Assembly: GCF_004745805.1 (NCBI RefSeq)
Contig: NZ_SRLQ01000004.1
Span: 496,001-560,000, forward strand
Reading direction: 5' to 3'
Length of the DNA stretch: 64,000 nucleotides
From: Mycolicibacterium sp. CH28
GTDB taxonomy: Bacteria; Actinomycetota; Actinomycetes; Mycobacteriales; Mycobacteriaceae
A program made the position numbers and the translations under genes. Under the pieces are notes generated by a model. The model was given only the letters and a program-made list of their open reading frames with translations, made no database searches and was not told the origin of the DNA. Shown piece by piece: positions 28,864-37,791 of the stretch (its first letter is position 1; each line of letters begins with the position of its first letter).

Positions 28864-30270
28864 CTACTCGTTGTCGGCCAGCAGTGCCTTCTTCTGGACC
28901 TTGCCCATCGAATTGCGTGGTAGCGCATCTACGAAGCGGATCTCGCGCGGGCGCTTGTGCACTGAAAGTGAGGACCCCACATGGTCAATGACCGCCTGTG
29001 GACTCACGGGGTCGGCGACCACGTATCCGACGATGCGTTGGCCGAGGTCGGGGTCGGGAACACCGATGACCGCGGCCTCGTGGACTCCTGGGTAAGTGAG
29101 CAGCGCCTGCTCGACCTCTCCGGCGCCGATCCGATAGCCGCCGGATTTGATCATGTCGACGGATTCGCGGCCGACGATGCGATGGACTCCCTCCGCGTCG
29201 ATCACTGCGATGTCGCCGGTTCGGAACCAGCCATCCAGGGTCATCGTCTCGGCCGTCTTGTCCGGGTTGTTCAGGTAGCCGTCGAATAACGTCGAGCCGG
29301 TAACTTCCAATTGGCCCAACGATTCTCCGTCGTGCGCAACCAGCTCGCCGGACTCCGATCGAATCCGGGTACGCACGCCGTCGATGGGCAACCCCACCCA
29401 ACCGGGCCGTCGTTCGCCGTCGCAGCGGGTGCTCAGCGTGATGATTGTTTCGGTCATCCCGTAGCGCTCAATCGGCGCCATGTTGGTCAATGCGGTCAGC
29501 GATTCGAACACGGGCATCGGCAACGGTGCGCTGCCGGAAACCAGTAACCGGGCGCCGGCCAACGCGCGTGCGGAGGTGGGGTCGGCACACACTCGCGACC
29601 AGACGGTCGGCACGCCGAAATACAGTGTCCCGCCTGCGGCGGCGTACAGTTCGGGTCTCGGGCGCACGGTATGGATCAGCGGCGAACCGATTCGCAGTGC
29701 GCCCAGGACACCGAGTACCAGGCCGTGCACATGACATAGCGGAAGACCGTGCACCAGAACGTCATCGGAAGTCCACTGCCATGCGGTGGCGAGTCCGTCG
29801 ATGCCTGCGGCGACGGCCTCTCTCGACAACACCACACCCTTGGGGGAGCCTGTGGTGCCCGAGGTGTAGATGATCAGCGCCGGCGCCGACGCGTCGACCT
29901 CAGCCCAGGTCGCATCGGATCGTTCGGCGGGGTCAACCTCGAGAACTGGTAGCGAGACATCGGGGCGGGCGGCGCCGGCCCAGATCTCGGCGCCCGAGTC
30001 GGCGAGGATGTGGTCGAGCTCCGCTGCCCCCGAGTCTGGCGGTACGGGCACGGCCGGAACACCCGCGAGCAGGCATCCGACGACGGCGATCACGGTTTGA
30101 ATCTCGGGCCTCGCGTCGATTGCGAGTCCGCGGGCATGGCGGATTCGGCTCGCCACCGCGCCGGCAGCCCCCAGTAGTTCTGCCGGGCGGAGCGCGTAAT
30201 CGCCGACCGTCACGATCGGCTGTTGGTCGTCGCGATTGGCGTGTAGTGCGTTGAGGAAGGGGACTGGCAT
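28864..30270 (-). CDS. AMP-forming acyl-CoA synthetase (ANL superfamily)
   Basis: A 468-residue adenylating enzyme, short for the family (usually 500-560). Motifs: the P-loop-like LIIYTSGTTGSPKGVV near 135, YGMTETI near 270, GWFRTGDIAVID near 350, and the C-terminal Lys in PRNSMGKVQK. It should convert a carboxylate to its CoA thioester, possibly an acid released by the neighbouring ring-cleavage pathway. The ATG two codons downstream of a TTG was chosen. Convergent with the MarR gene and divergent from the IclR gene. Confidence 0.88.
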   Translation of the reverse strand: MPVPFLNALHANRDDQQPIVTVGDYALRPAELLGAAGAVASRIRHARGLAIDARPEIQTVIAVVGCLLAGVPAVPVPPDSGAAELDHILADSGAEIWAGAARPDVSLPVLEVDPAERSDATWAEVDASAPALIIYTSGTTGSPKGVVLSREAVAAGIDGLATAWQWTSDDVLVHGLPLCHVHGLVLGVLGALRIGSPLIHTVRPRPELYAAAGGTLYFGVPTVWSRVCADPTSARALAGARLLVSGSAPLPMPVFESLTALTNMAPIERYGMTETIITLSTRCDGERRPGWVGLPIDGVRTRIRSESGELVAHDGESLGQLEVTGSTLFDGYLNNPDKTAETMTLDGWFRTGDIAVIDAEGVHRIVGRESVDMIKSGGYRIGAGEVEQALLTYPGVHEAAVIGVPDPDLGQRIVGYVVADPVSPQAVIDHVGSSLSVHKRPREIRFVDALPRNSMGKVQKKALLADNE

Positions 30271-30300
30271 GAACAACGCCTCTTCGATTTCGGTTCATAT

Positions 30301-30328
30301 TATGGACCGTCGGGTTATTATATGGACC
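30301..30328. promoter_or_regulatory. Direct repeats TATGGACC, candidate IclR operator
   Basis: Two copies of TATGGACC start exactly 20 bp apart (30301 and 30321) in the acyl-CoA synthetase/IclR intergenic region. About two helical turns separate them, which would put both on one face of DNA. The same hexamer in the other orientation occurs in the Rieske/MarR intergenic region. Regulator assignment is inference. Confidence 0.5.
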
Positions 30329-30373
30329 AACGCTAAGCGGTGCGTTCAACGTCGTCAAGTGACATGAGGGAGA

Positions 30374-31120
30374 GTGCAGGCGGTAATGAACAGTGTGCTT
30401 ACCGCGCTACGGGTGTTCGAAGAGCTTGCCACCGCGCAACCGGTCGGCTTGAGTGAACTTGCCCGACGGCTGGAGATCCCGAAGGCAACGGTGCAGCGCA
30501 ACCTGAAGACGCTGTCCCACGCTGGCTGGATCAAGCCGACCGCGGACGGAGGGCGCTGGGAGATAACAAGCTTGGCCTTCCGGCTCGGCAGTGCGGTAGC
30601 CACCAAGGACAACCTGCGCAAGGCGGCATTGCCAGAATTGGCTGCTTTGCAGTCGATGACCGGTGAGACCGTCCACCTTGCGGTTCCCGATGGAGACGAA
30701 CTTGTGCTTGTCGAACGACTCGACAGCTCGCACCAGCTACGGGCGTTCCTGCCCTTGGGGACTCGGCTGCCGTTGCACGCCGCCGCGACCGGCAAGGCGT
30801 ATCTGGCCACGTTGGACGACGAGCGGATCGCCGATTACCTTGCGAGCGCGCCGGCTAAGGTCACCGAGAACACCATCACCGACCCGGACTGGCTGTGGAG
30901 CGAGGTACGGGCCACGCGACGGCGCGGCTACGCCATCACCATTGAGGGGTTGCATGACGGTATCTCGGCCGTGGCGGTCGCTGTACGCGGCCGTGATGGC
31001 CTCACTTGCGCATGTTTCAGCATTTCAGGCCCGTCGGCCCGGATGACCGCCGACCGGCTCATCGAGTACGCCGGAGCGGCGCTTGCGGCTCAGGCGGCGA
31101 TTGAGTGTTCTCTGGGTTGA
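30374..31120 (+). CDS. IclR-family transcription regulator
   Basis: A 248-residue regulator. The N-terminal winged helix (about residues 5-65: LSELARRLEIPKATVQRNLKTLSHAGW) is followed by the IclR effector domain (about 80-245), which contains the typical LPLHAAATGKAYLA and GISAVAVAVR segments. IclR proteins commonly sense aromatic acids and control catabolic operons. The GTG with GAGGGAGA upstream is used; an ATG four codons later is an alternative. Placed to control the divergent acyl-CoA synthetase, and possibly the Rieske operon via shared motifs. Confidence 0.9.
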   Translation: MQAVMNSVLTALRVFEELATAQPVGLSELARRLEIPKATVQRNLKTLSHAGWIKPTADGGRWEITSLAFRLGSAVATKDNLRKAALPELAALQSMTGETVHLAVPDGDELVLVERLDSSHQLRAFLPLGTRLPLHAAATGKAYLATLDDERIADYLASAPAKVTENTITDPDWLWSEVRATRRRGYAITIEGLHDGISAVAVAVRGRDGLTCACFSISGPSARMTADRLIEYAGAALAAQAAIECSLG

Positions 31121-31329
31121 CGCAGGGCACTCCGGAACGGCGATCGGGTGGGAGGCGGTGGACTATCGGATACCTTCTGGCGCACGATAATACGTGCGGC
31201 ACGCAGGCGCCCGCACCAAACATCCTGGACGCACCTAGCCCGGCGGTAGGCCCGGATTGGCGTGTCGCACCGACCTTCTATCGGTGTGGGGAGATGGCTC
31301 CGTGAAGTCGGTGCATCAGTACGCGGGTC

Positions 31330-31731
31330 TCATGCGGGCACGTCGAAATGCGCCCACCTCGAGCTGCCCACGGGCCCGACGCACTGCAGCGGAATGCCGG
31401 GGGCTTGGATCTCTAAGTCGTTGCCGCTCAGCCGTTCTTGCGCCGTATCACCGGGACTGGCACAGGGTAGCGAAACGTGGGCCTCACCGACCAGTGGACC
31501 GGTGGACACCCAGACGCCGCTGGCCGCGCAGATGAGAGTTCGATTCTCTGAATCCAGCCCGAAGACGAACGAAATGCGAGGCGTACACGTCGCACCCCCG
31601 ACGACGTTCTGAGTAACGTTCGGCACGCAGTTCGCGGCGAGGCACGGGGAGGCTGACGACTGCGCGGCCAGTGGGATCGTCGCGCTGAGCAGGCCACACG
31701 CGACAACCGGTGCAATGACGATCGTGCGCAT
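31330..31731 (-). CDS. Small secreted Cys-containing protein, function unknown
   Basis: A 133-residue product with a clear Sec signal peptide (MRTIVIAPVVACGLLSATIPLAA, cleavage near residue 25). The mature part holds about six Cys, suggesting disulfides in the envelope or outside the cell. AGGAGGCAGGG precedes the ATG; a longer in-frame start has no such site. Not recognised beyond a mycobacterial secreted-protein look. The 209-bp gap to the IclR gene shows no gene. Confidence 0.65.
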   Translation of the reverse strand: MRTIVIAPVVACGLLSATIPLAAQSSASPCLAANCVPNVTQNVVGGATCTPRISFVFGLDSENRTLICAASGVWVSTGPLVGEAHVSLPCASPGDTAQERLSGNDLEIQAPGIPLQCVGPVGSSRWAHFDVPA

Positions 31732-31856
31732 CCCTGCCTCCTGACGATCGGGTCCGGCCATGCTCGTCCGCTCAGCGTAGTGCCGTGACCGCACCGTCGA
31801 GTGCGGTTTTCATCCGTTTTACCGGCACAAGCATCGTGCCGCCTCCCACCAGTCGA

Positions 31857-32327
31857 TCAGATCAGCCCGGTGGCGTCGAAGATCCACGACATGTCGGCTT
31901 CTGCGAAATCCTCCAGCCAGGTCGGCGGCGCGAAGCTGGTCAGCCCGTTCATATCCCAGTAGTCCTTCCACAGGGTGATCTTGCCGTCCTCCACCTTGTG
32001 CACCGTGACGAAGCGCAGCACACCTTCCTCGCCGGTCTTGAACGTCCACGTTTCGGAGTGCTCGTACATGGTGTCAACCCCGTTGCTCACCAGTACGCCG
32101 TCGTGGTTCACGTAGCCGGCCAGCGACTCGAGGCCGACCTTGAGCCGCTTGACGATGTCCTCGGGTCCGCGGGCCGCCGCGACGGGGCCGACGGGCATGT
32201 CGACGTAGATGCAGTCCTCGGACAGGAAGGTCTTGACCGCCTCCCAGTCCCGCTGCGACAACGCGTTCCACATACCCAGCACCGTCTCGGCGATCTGGGT
32301 GGGTACTGCCTGGGTGTCAGTTGGCAT
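31857..32327 (-). CDS. SnoaL-like / limonene-1,2-epoxide hydrolase family protein
   Basis: A 156-residue cone-shaped alpha+beta protein of the NTF2-like superfamily, in the branch that includes M. tuberculosis EphG (limonene epoxide hydrolase type). The helical start (IAETVLGMWNALSQRDWEAVKTFLSEDCIYVDMP) and the late KITLWKDYWDMN strand are typical. The Asp residues of the late strand could form the epoxide-opening site, but the Arg of the classical triad is not certain. Its start lies inside the end of the amidohydrolase gene, so the two are coupled. Confidence 0.72.
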   Translation of the reverse strand: MPTDTQAVPTQIAETVLGMWNALSQRDWEAVKTFLSEDCIYVDMPVGPVAAARGPEDIVKRLKVGLESLAGYVNHDGVLVSNGVDTMYEHSETWTFKTGEEGVLRFVTVHKVEDGKITLWKDYWDMNGLTSFAPPTWLEDFAEADMSWIFDATGLI

Positions 32328-34110
32328 GGGCCAGCTCCGATTCCGTTGTTGTTCCCGGCGCGGGAGTGGACCGGCCGACGCGTAGGAAGCTCCCGGTGCG
32401 CTCGCTGCCGAGCGTCGGGGTGGGTTGGCCGTCGCGTACGACGGCTCGACCACCGATCAGGACCAGCTCGACGGCGGCGTCGTTACGGTTGACCATCCGG
32501 GGCAGGCCCGCGTATTGCTCGACGGGTTCCTCGGCATAGTCGTCCAGGCTCGCGTCGAGGTGCTCGGGATCTACCACGACGAGATCGGCGCGGTCGCCGA
32601 CCCGCAGATGGCCCGCGTCGATCTGGTACCAGTCGGCCAGTTCACCAGTCATCCGGTGCACGGCCTGTTCCAGCGTCATGAAGGGGCGTCCGCTGCGCTC
32701 GGCGTCGCGGACATGGCGCAGCAGTCGCAGCCCATAGTTGTAGAACGCCATATTGCGCAGGTGCGCGCCCGCGTCGGAGAAGCCCATCTGGATTCCGGGA
32801 TCGGCGGCCAGCTTCTTGAGCACCTCGGGGCGGTGGTTGGAAATCGTTGTGCGCCACCGCAGCTTGGTGCCGTGCTCGAGCACCAGGTCCAGGAACGCGT
32901 CGACCGGGTGCAACCCGCCGCGATCCAGGCCGACCTGTCCGAAGGATTTGCCGACCACCGTCTGGTCCGGGCAGCCGACGATCTCGGCGTCGAAGAAGTC
33001 GCGATGCCACACCCGGACACCGAATTTGGTGTCGTAGTCCTTGCGGAACCGGCGCCGGTAGCCCTCGTCGGCTAGCAGCGCATTGCGTTCGACCTCGTCG
33101 CGCAGGTGCAGCGCGGCCGCCCCGGAACCGAACTCCTCGAACACCACCAGATCGATGCCGTCGGCGTAGACCTCGAACGGAACCGGCAGGTGCTGCCAGC
33201 GGAAGTCGCCGCCGAACCTGTTCACCGATTTCGCCAGCGGACCCATGATCAGCACGGCGAACGGGTTGGCCTTGACGTCGGCGGCCGACAGCAGGCTGGT
33301 TTTGAGCTTGTTGCGCAATACCGGAAGCGATTGCGCCACTTGGGAGAGCAGGTTCAGCGGGTTCTGGATGTCCGGGCCGGACTGCAGCACCCGCCCGCTG
33401 CGGCGCAGCAGGGCCTTGAGTCGGCGCAGCTCGCGTGGCTTGGCGTAGGTCGACGGCAGCGTGCGTGACCGGCAGGTTTCCCCGTCGAGCTTGTCGAAGA
33501 GCAACTGCTGGGAGGACAGCCCCACGAAGCCGGCGTCGAGAGCCTCGGCGAGCATGCGTTCCATCTCGGACTGCTCGCTCGCGGTGGGCTGCACGTCCTT
33601 GCGGGTGGCGCGGTCCAGCCCCATGACGGCGGTGCGCATATCCGAGTGCCCGATGAAGGCCGCGACATTGGGGCCGAGTGGACGCGATTCGAGGGCTTGG
33701 GCGTACTGGCCGGCCGTCTGCCAGGTCTTGGCGCCATCGATCGCATCGATGACGTGTTCGCGCGGGATGGCCTCGACCCGGCCGAACAGGTCGCCGGCGT
33801 CGGCGCCACCGACATGGATCGTCGATAACGAGCACGAGCCCAGCAGCACGGTGGTGACGCCGTGTCGCACGGACTCCGGCAGGCCGGGGCCGCCCAGCAC
33901 CTCCACGTCGTAGTGGGTGTGAACGTCGACCATCCCTGGCAGCACCCACTTGCCGGCGGCTTCGACGACCTCTGGGCAACCGGTCGCATCGAGCGGGTGC
34001 GGGGTGACCGTGGTGACGCGGCCGTGCCGAATGCCGATGTTGCGGATCGCCGAGGGGGCTCCCGTCCCGTCGAACCACCGGCCGTTGCGGATGATCGTGT
34101 CGTAGGTCAC
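32317..34110 (-). CDS. D-aminoacylase-type amidohydrolase
   Basis: A 597-residue TIM-barrel metal-dependent hydrolase flanked by a split beta-sandwich. IIRNGRWFDGTGAPS and a C-terminal GDRADLVVVDPEH segment form the sandwich. Metal ligands start with DVHTHYD near residue 62. A GHSDMR segment, EVYADGIDLVVF and a final FSDAGAH (Asp) follow. The closest named group is N-acyl-D-amino-acid deacylase/D-aminoacylase, but many mycobacterial paralogues have unknown substrates. GTG is used; a GTG nine codons upstream is possible. Divergent from the dienelactone-hydrolase-like gene. Confidence 0.83.
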   Translation of the reverse strand: MTYDTIIRNGRWFDGTGAPSAIRNIGIRHGRVTTVTPHPLDATGCPEVVEAAGKWVLPGMVDVHTHYDVEVLGGPGLPESVRHGVTTVLLGSCSLSTIHVGGADAGDLFGRVEAIPREHVIDAIDGAKTWQTAGQYAQALESRPLGPNVAAFIGHSDMRTAVMGLDRATRKDVQPTASEQSEMERMLAEALDAGFVGLSSQQLLFDKLDGETCRSRTLPSTYAKPRELRRLKALLRRSGRVLQSGPDIQNPLNLLSQVAQSLPVLRNKLKTSLLSAADVKANPFAVLIMGPLAKSVNRFGGDFRWQHLPVPFEVYADGIDLVVFEEFGSGAAALHLRDEVERNALLADEGYRRRFRKDYDTKFGVRVWHRDFFDAEIVGCPDQTVVGKSFGQVGLDRGGLHPVDAFLDLVLEHGTKLRWRTTISNHRPEVLKKLAADPGIQMGFSDAGAHLRNMAFYNYGLRLLRHVRDAERSGRPFMTLEQAVHRMTGELADWYQIDAGHLRVGDRADLVVVDPEHLDASLDDYAEEPVEQYAGLPRMVNRNDAAVELVLIGGRAVVRDGQPTPTLGSERTGSFLRVGRSTPAPGTTTESELAHAN

Positions 34111-34140
34111 GAATGTCCATAGAACCGGTCTGTGCAACAG

Positions 34141-34162
34141 GTGTCAACGATTTAGTTGACAC
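34141..34162. promoter_or_regulatory. Perfect inverted repeat in divergent promoter
   Basis: GTGTCAAC, a 6-bp spacer GATTTA, then GTTGACAC: 8-bp arms with no mismatch, between the amidohydrolase gene (start 34110) and the lipoprotein hydrolase gene. The size and symmetry suit a TetR-type dimer. The regulator is not encoded next to it. Confidence 0.6.
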
Positions 34163-34250
34163 TTTCTTTGATCTGTTAACTCGGATGTCCGTCGGCCCGA
34201 GCCGATCAGGCCTCTGCGCCGGAGGGCGCATACTCGCGGAGGTGACTCCG

Positions 34251-35147
34251 TTGCAGCGCTACATCGCCGAAGAGATCGCCACCGATCACGTCGACGGGCT
34301 GGTCAGCCGCCGGGAGGCGCTGCGCCGACTGGCCCTGCTGGGCGTGACCACCGCCGCGGCCAGTGCCTTGATCGCCGCCTGCGGCCGGGACAAGCTCGCC
34401 GCCGCGCCGGCGTCATCCCCAGCCGGGCCGGCCAGTGCGGCGCCGCCACCGGGTATGGCTACCGCCCTGCCGACCACGCTCGCCAGTTGGGCCGGCCCGC
34501 GCGGACAACTGCAGGGCAGCTGGGCGCAGCCGACCACGCCCCGCGGGGCGGTGCTGGTCATCCACGAGAACAAGGGACTCAACGACTGGGTGCGTTCAGT
34601 GGCCGGCCGGTTGGCCGGAATCGGCTACTCGGCGCTGGCCATCGACCTGCTCTCCGAGGAGGGCGGCACCGCAACGTTCACCGACCCGGCCGCCGCGACC
34701 GCGGCGCTGGGCACGATCGACCCGCAGCGATTCATCGCCGACATGAAATCCGGCCTTGACGAGCTGGGCCGCCGCGTCCCGGACCGCAAGCTCGGCATCG
34801 TCGGATTCTGCTTCGGCGGTGGATTGGTCTGGCGGCTGCTGGCGGCCGGAGAGCCACGACTGGCCGCCGCGGTCCCGTTCTACGGCCCGCTGCCCGACGC
34901 CCCGAACTTCTCCGGCTCGAAGAATGCCGCGGTGCTGGGTTTCTATGGTGCGCTCGACCAACGGGTCACCTCCGCCGAGCCGGCGGCCAAGATGGCGCTG
35001 GATCAGGCCGGCCTGGTCAACGATCTCGTCACCGAACCCGACGCCGACCACGCGTTCTTCAACGACTCAGGTCCGCGCTACAACGCTGCCGCCGCCGACG
35101 ACGCGTGGACGCGCCTGCAGGACTGGTTCACCCGTCACCTGGGCTGA
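34251..35147 (+). CDS. Dienelactone hydrolase-like Tat lipoprotein
   Basis: A 298-residue alpha/beta-hydrolase. The triad is Cys187 (GFCFGG), Asp236 (GALDQRV) and His267 (DADHAFF), with Glu106 in VIHENKGL, all as in dienelactone hydrolase. The N-terminus has a twin-arginine signal (SRREALRRLALLG) and a lipobox-like LIAAC ending at Cys44, so it is probably exported folded and lipid-anchored, unlike cytoplasmic dienelactone hydrolases. TTG is chosen because GGAGG lies 8 bp before it; GTG at 34242 is an alternative. Substrate unknown. Confidence 0.82.
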   Translation: MQRYIAEEIATDHVDGLVSRREALRRLALLGVTTAAASALIAACGRDKLAAAPASSPAGPASAAPPPGMATALPTTLASWAGPRGQLQGSWAQPTTPRGAVLVIHENKGLNDWVRSVAGRLAGIGYSALAIDLLSEEGGTATFTDPAAATAALGTIDPQRFIADMKSGLDELGRRVPDRKLGIVGFCFGGGLVWRLLAAGEPRLAAAVPFYGPLPDAPNFSGSKNAAVLGFYGALDQRVTSAEPAAKMALDQAGLVNDLVTEPDADHAFFNDSGPRYNAAAADDAWTRLQDWFTRHLG

Positions 35148-35249
35148 GGATTCAGGCCGGTGTCCGGCCGGTGTGGAGTTCACCGCGTGTTCAGGACACC
35201 GCCGGACGGGTGTAGCCACCCGCACATCGCCGCGGGATCAGATACCGCC

Positions 35250-36389
35250 ATGATGAGGGTCGCGCAGGTCGCGAACTTCTACGGCCCCCGATCCGGTGGT
35301 CTGCGCACGGCGGTCGACAGACTGGGTGCCGAATACTGCGCCGCCGGCCACGAAGTCTTTCTGATCGTCCCCGGTCCATCGGCGACCGAAACCGTTCTGC
35401 CCAGTGGTGTCACCCGAATAACGGTGCCCGCCAAGCAGATTCCGTGCACCGGCGGATACCGGGCGGTGCTGCCGGCGCCGGTGAGTGCGCTGCTCGAGCG
35501 GCTGGCCCCCGACGCGGTCGAGGTGTCGGACCGGTTCACCCTGCGTTCGCTCGGCGGCTGGGGTGCCCGGCACGGCGTCACCACGGTGATGATCTCCCAC
35601 GAGCGGCTGGACCGGCTGACCGGTCAGATCATGCCCAAGCCGCTGGCCCGTCGCATCGCCGATCTGGCCAACCGCAGGACCGCCGCCAGTTACGACACGG
35701 TGCTGTGCACCACCGAGTTCGCCCGCGAAGAATTCGACCGAATCGGCGCCACCAATGTGATGACGGTGCCGTTGGGGGTCGACCTCGAGATGTTCCACCC
35801 CAACCGGTTCTGCGCCCACACCCGCAACCGGTGGGCCGCACCGCATCAACTTCTGTTGGTGCACTGCGGTCGGCTGTCGGTGGAGAAGCGTGCCGACCGC
35901 AGCATTGATGCCCTTGCCGCCCTGCGTGATTCGGGAGTTGACGCGCGGCTGGTGATCGCCGGTGACGGTCCGATGCGGGCGCGGCTACAGCGGCAGGCTA
36001 CCCGGTTGCCGGTGGATTTCACCGGGTTCATCGAGTCCCGTGACGCTGTGGCGACACTGCTGGCCTCCGCCGACGTGGCGTTGGCCCCCGGGCCGCACGA
36101 AACCTTCGGGCTGGCCGCGCTGGAGGCACTGGCGTGCGGGACCCCGGCCGTGGTGTCGCGCACCTCGGCGCTGGCCGAGATCCTGAGCCTGGACAGTGGC
36201 GCATGCGCCGATAACGATCCGCACGCGATTGCCGAGGCGGTGGCCGGCGTCATCGACCGGCCCGAACAGCAACGGCGGTTCTGCGCCCGGCAGCGAGCCG
36301 AGACCTTCACCTGGCCGCGTTCGGCCGCGGGGATGCTGACGGCGCTGGGCGGTTTGGCGCACGGTCGCGACGGGAACGCCGTGCCCTAA
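35250..36389 (+). CDS. GT4-family glycosyltransferase
   Basis: A 379-residue GT-B retaining glycosyltransferase. The N-terminal domain begins with RVAQVANFYGPRSGGLRTA (Gly-rich acceptor loop). The C-terminal nucleotide-sugar domain has HCGRLSVEKRADRSI, VIAGDGPMRARL and the E(x7)E motif within PHETFGLAALEALACG. It probably transfers a sugar, mannose or glucose in most mycobacterial relatives, to a lipid or glycan at the cytoplasmic membrane face. ATGATG start with a weak GGGAT upstream. Donor and acceptor are not evident. Confidence 0.87.
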   Translation: MMRVAQVANFYGPRSGGLRTAVDRLGAEYCAAGHEVFLIVPGPSATETVLPSGVTRITVPAKQIPCTGGYRAVLPAPVSALLERLAPDAVEVSDRFTLRSLGGWGARHGVTTVMISHERLDRLTGQIMPKPLARRIADLANRRTAASYDTVLCTTEFAREEFDRIGATNVMTVPLGVDLEMFHPNRFCAHTRNRWAAPHQLLLVHCGRLSVEKRADRSIDALAALRDSGVDARLVIAGDGPMRARLQRQATRLPVDFTGFIESRDAVATLLASADVALAPGPHETFGLAALEALACGTPAVVSRTSALAEILSLDSGACADNDPHAIAEAVAGVIDRPEQQRRFCARQRAETFTWPRSAAGMLTALGGLAHGRDGNAVP

Positions 36390-36422
36390 CGCAGTCAGGT
36401 CACCGAGCCGCAGGTCGTGCGG

Positions 36423-37727
36423 TCAGCCGACCACGCGAGCGGTCGCGCCCAGACTGACCGGTAGCTCGGCCCAGCCACGCAACACCCGGGTGTCGCGGCG
36501 GGTACCGAGGCCCGCCAGCGTGACGTCCGGGAAATGGGTGAAGAACCGCCGTAGCCCGACATCCCCTTCGGCCCGCGCCAGCGCCGCGCCCAGGCAGAAG
36601 TGCCTGCCACCGGAGAACGCCAGATGCTTTCCGGCATTGGGCCGTTCGACGTCGAAGCGGTGCGGGTCGTCAAAGAGGGCGGGGTCGCGGTTGGCCGCGG
36701 CCAGATAGATGACGACGGTTTGACCGGCTCGTACCGGCGTCCCCGCCACCTCGGTGTCGGCGCGTGCCACCCGCGCCGAGAGCTGGACCGGCGATTCCAG
36801 ACGCAGGATCTCTTCGACCGCGTTCGGCCACAGCTCCGGGTCGGCGGCCAGCTTGGCCAGCTGGTCGGGCGAGTTCAGCAGCAACCGAATTCCGTTGCCC
36901 AGCAAGTTCACGGTGGTCTCGAATCCGGCGGCGAGTACCAGCCCGGCGACCGCCTGCAGTTCGGACTCGTCGAGCAGGGTGCCGTTGTCGGAAGCCTCGA
37001 TCAGTTGGCTCATCACGTCGTGCCCCGGGTGCTCCCGCAGGTGGCGCAAGTGCTGGGTGAGCCAGGAGCTGAAACCGGCGATGCCGTGTTGCACCTGCCG
37101 ATATTGCGACCAGGACAAGCCGATATCGATGCTGGGGGCGGCGAGCTCGCCGAACTCCAAGATGCGCGACCGGTCGGCGTCGGGCACCCCGAGGATGTCT
37201 CCGATGATCGAGACCGGTAGCTGCGCGCAGTACCGCGGCACGATATCGACCACGCCGGGGCCGTCGGCCAGCCCATCCAGCAGCTCGGCGGCGGTGTCCT
37301 CGACCCGATCCCGCAGCGCGGCCACCGCGCGGGTGGTGAACACCGAGGACACCGTCTTGCGGTAGCGGGTGTGCTCGGGTGGTTCGACGGCCAGCAGCGA
37401 CGGCGGTCGCAGCGGGTGCAGCAGATCGTCGCGGGTACGCCGCTCCAGCCAGCGCAGTGGCGCGGGGAGACTGGCGCCCAGCGTGATCACCCGGAAGTCC
37501 TCGGAGCGCAGCAGTTCGTGGGCCACCGCGTGGTCGACAGTGAGGTAGCCGATCCGCGAGCGCACCATCGGCCCCCGGGCCCTCAGCTCGTCGTAGAAGG
37601 GGACCGGGTCGGCGCGCACCGCCGGGTCGGCAATGAGCCTCGCCTGGGGATCACCGCGCCGGGCCGACGAGCCGGCCACCGCCCGCACGACCCCGTGCAT
37701 CGCGAACCAGTGCAACCGCTGCTTCAT
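36423..37727 (-). CDS. cyp140: Cytochrome P450, CYP140 family
   Basis: A 434-residue P450 closely resembling M. tuberculosis CYP140 (Rv1880c) along its length, for instance LHWFAMHGV at the start, LRWLERRTRDDLLHPLR and LAFSGGRHFCLGAALARAEG. Haem ligand Cys378; I-helix AGFETTVN; ExxR in EEILRL. Cytoplasmic, needing a ferredoxin and reductase from elsewhere. CGAGGAGGCGACG precedes the ATG, excluding a 10-residue longer form. The physiological substrate of CYP140 is unknown to me. Followed on the other side by another P450 gene on the same strand. Confidence 0.93.
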   Translation of the reverse strand: MKQRLHWFAMHGVVRAVAGSSARRGDPQARLIADPAVRADPVPFYDELRARGPMVRSRIGYLTVDHAVAHELLRSEDFRVITLGASLPAPLRWLERRTRDDLLHPLRPPSLLAVEPPEHTRYRKTVSSVFTTRAVAALRDRVEDTAAELLDGLADGPGVVDIVPRYCAQLPVSIIGDILGVPDADRSRILEFGELAAPSIDIGLSWSQYRQVQHGIAGFSSWLTQHLRHLREHPGHDVMSQLIEASDNGTLLDESELQAVAGLVLAAGFETTVNLLGNGIRLLLNSPDQLAKLAADPELWPNAVEEILRLESPVQLSARVARADTEVAGTPVRAGQTVVIYLAAANRDPALFDDPHRFDVERPNAGKHLAFSGGRHFCLGAALARAEGDVGLRRFFTHFPDVTLAGLGTRRDTRVLRGWAELPVSLGATARVVG

Positions 37728-37791
37728 CGTCGCCTCCTCGGCCGGCCGGTATCCCACACGCTACGAGCGAGCGGGCGAGGGCGCCACCTCC

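Noticed and set aside
32642..34231. 529-codon second frame on the minus strand
   Set aside because: Out-of-frame shadow of the amidohydrolase gene, which has proper motifs.
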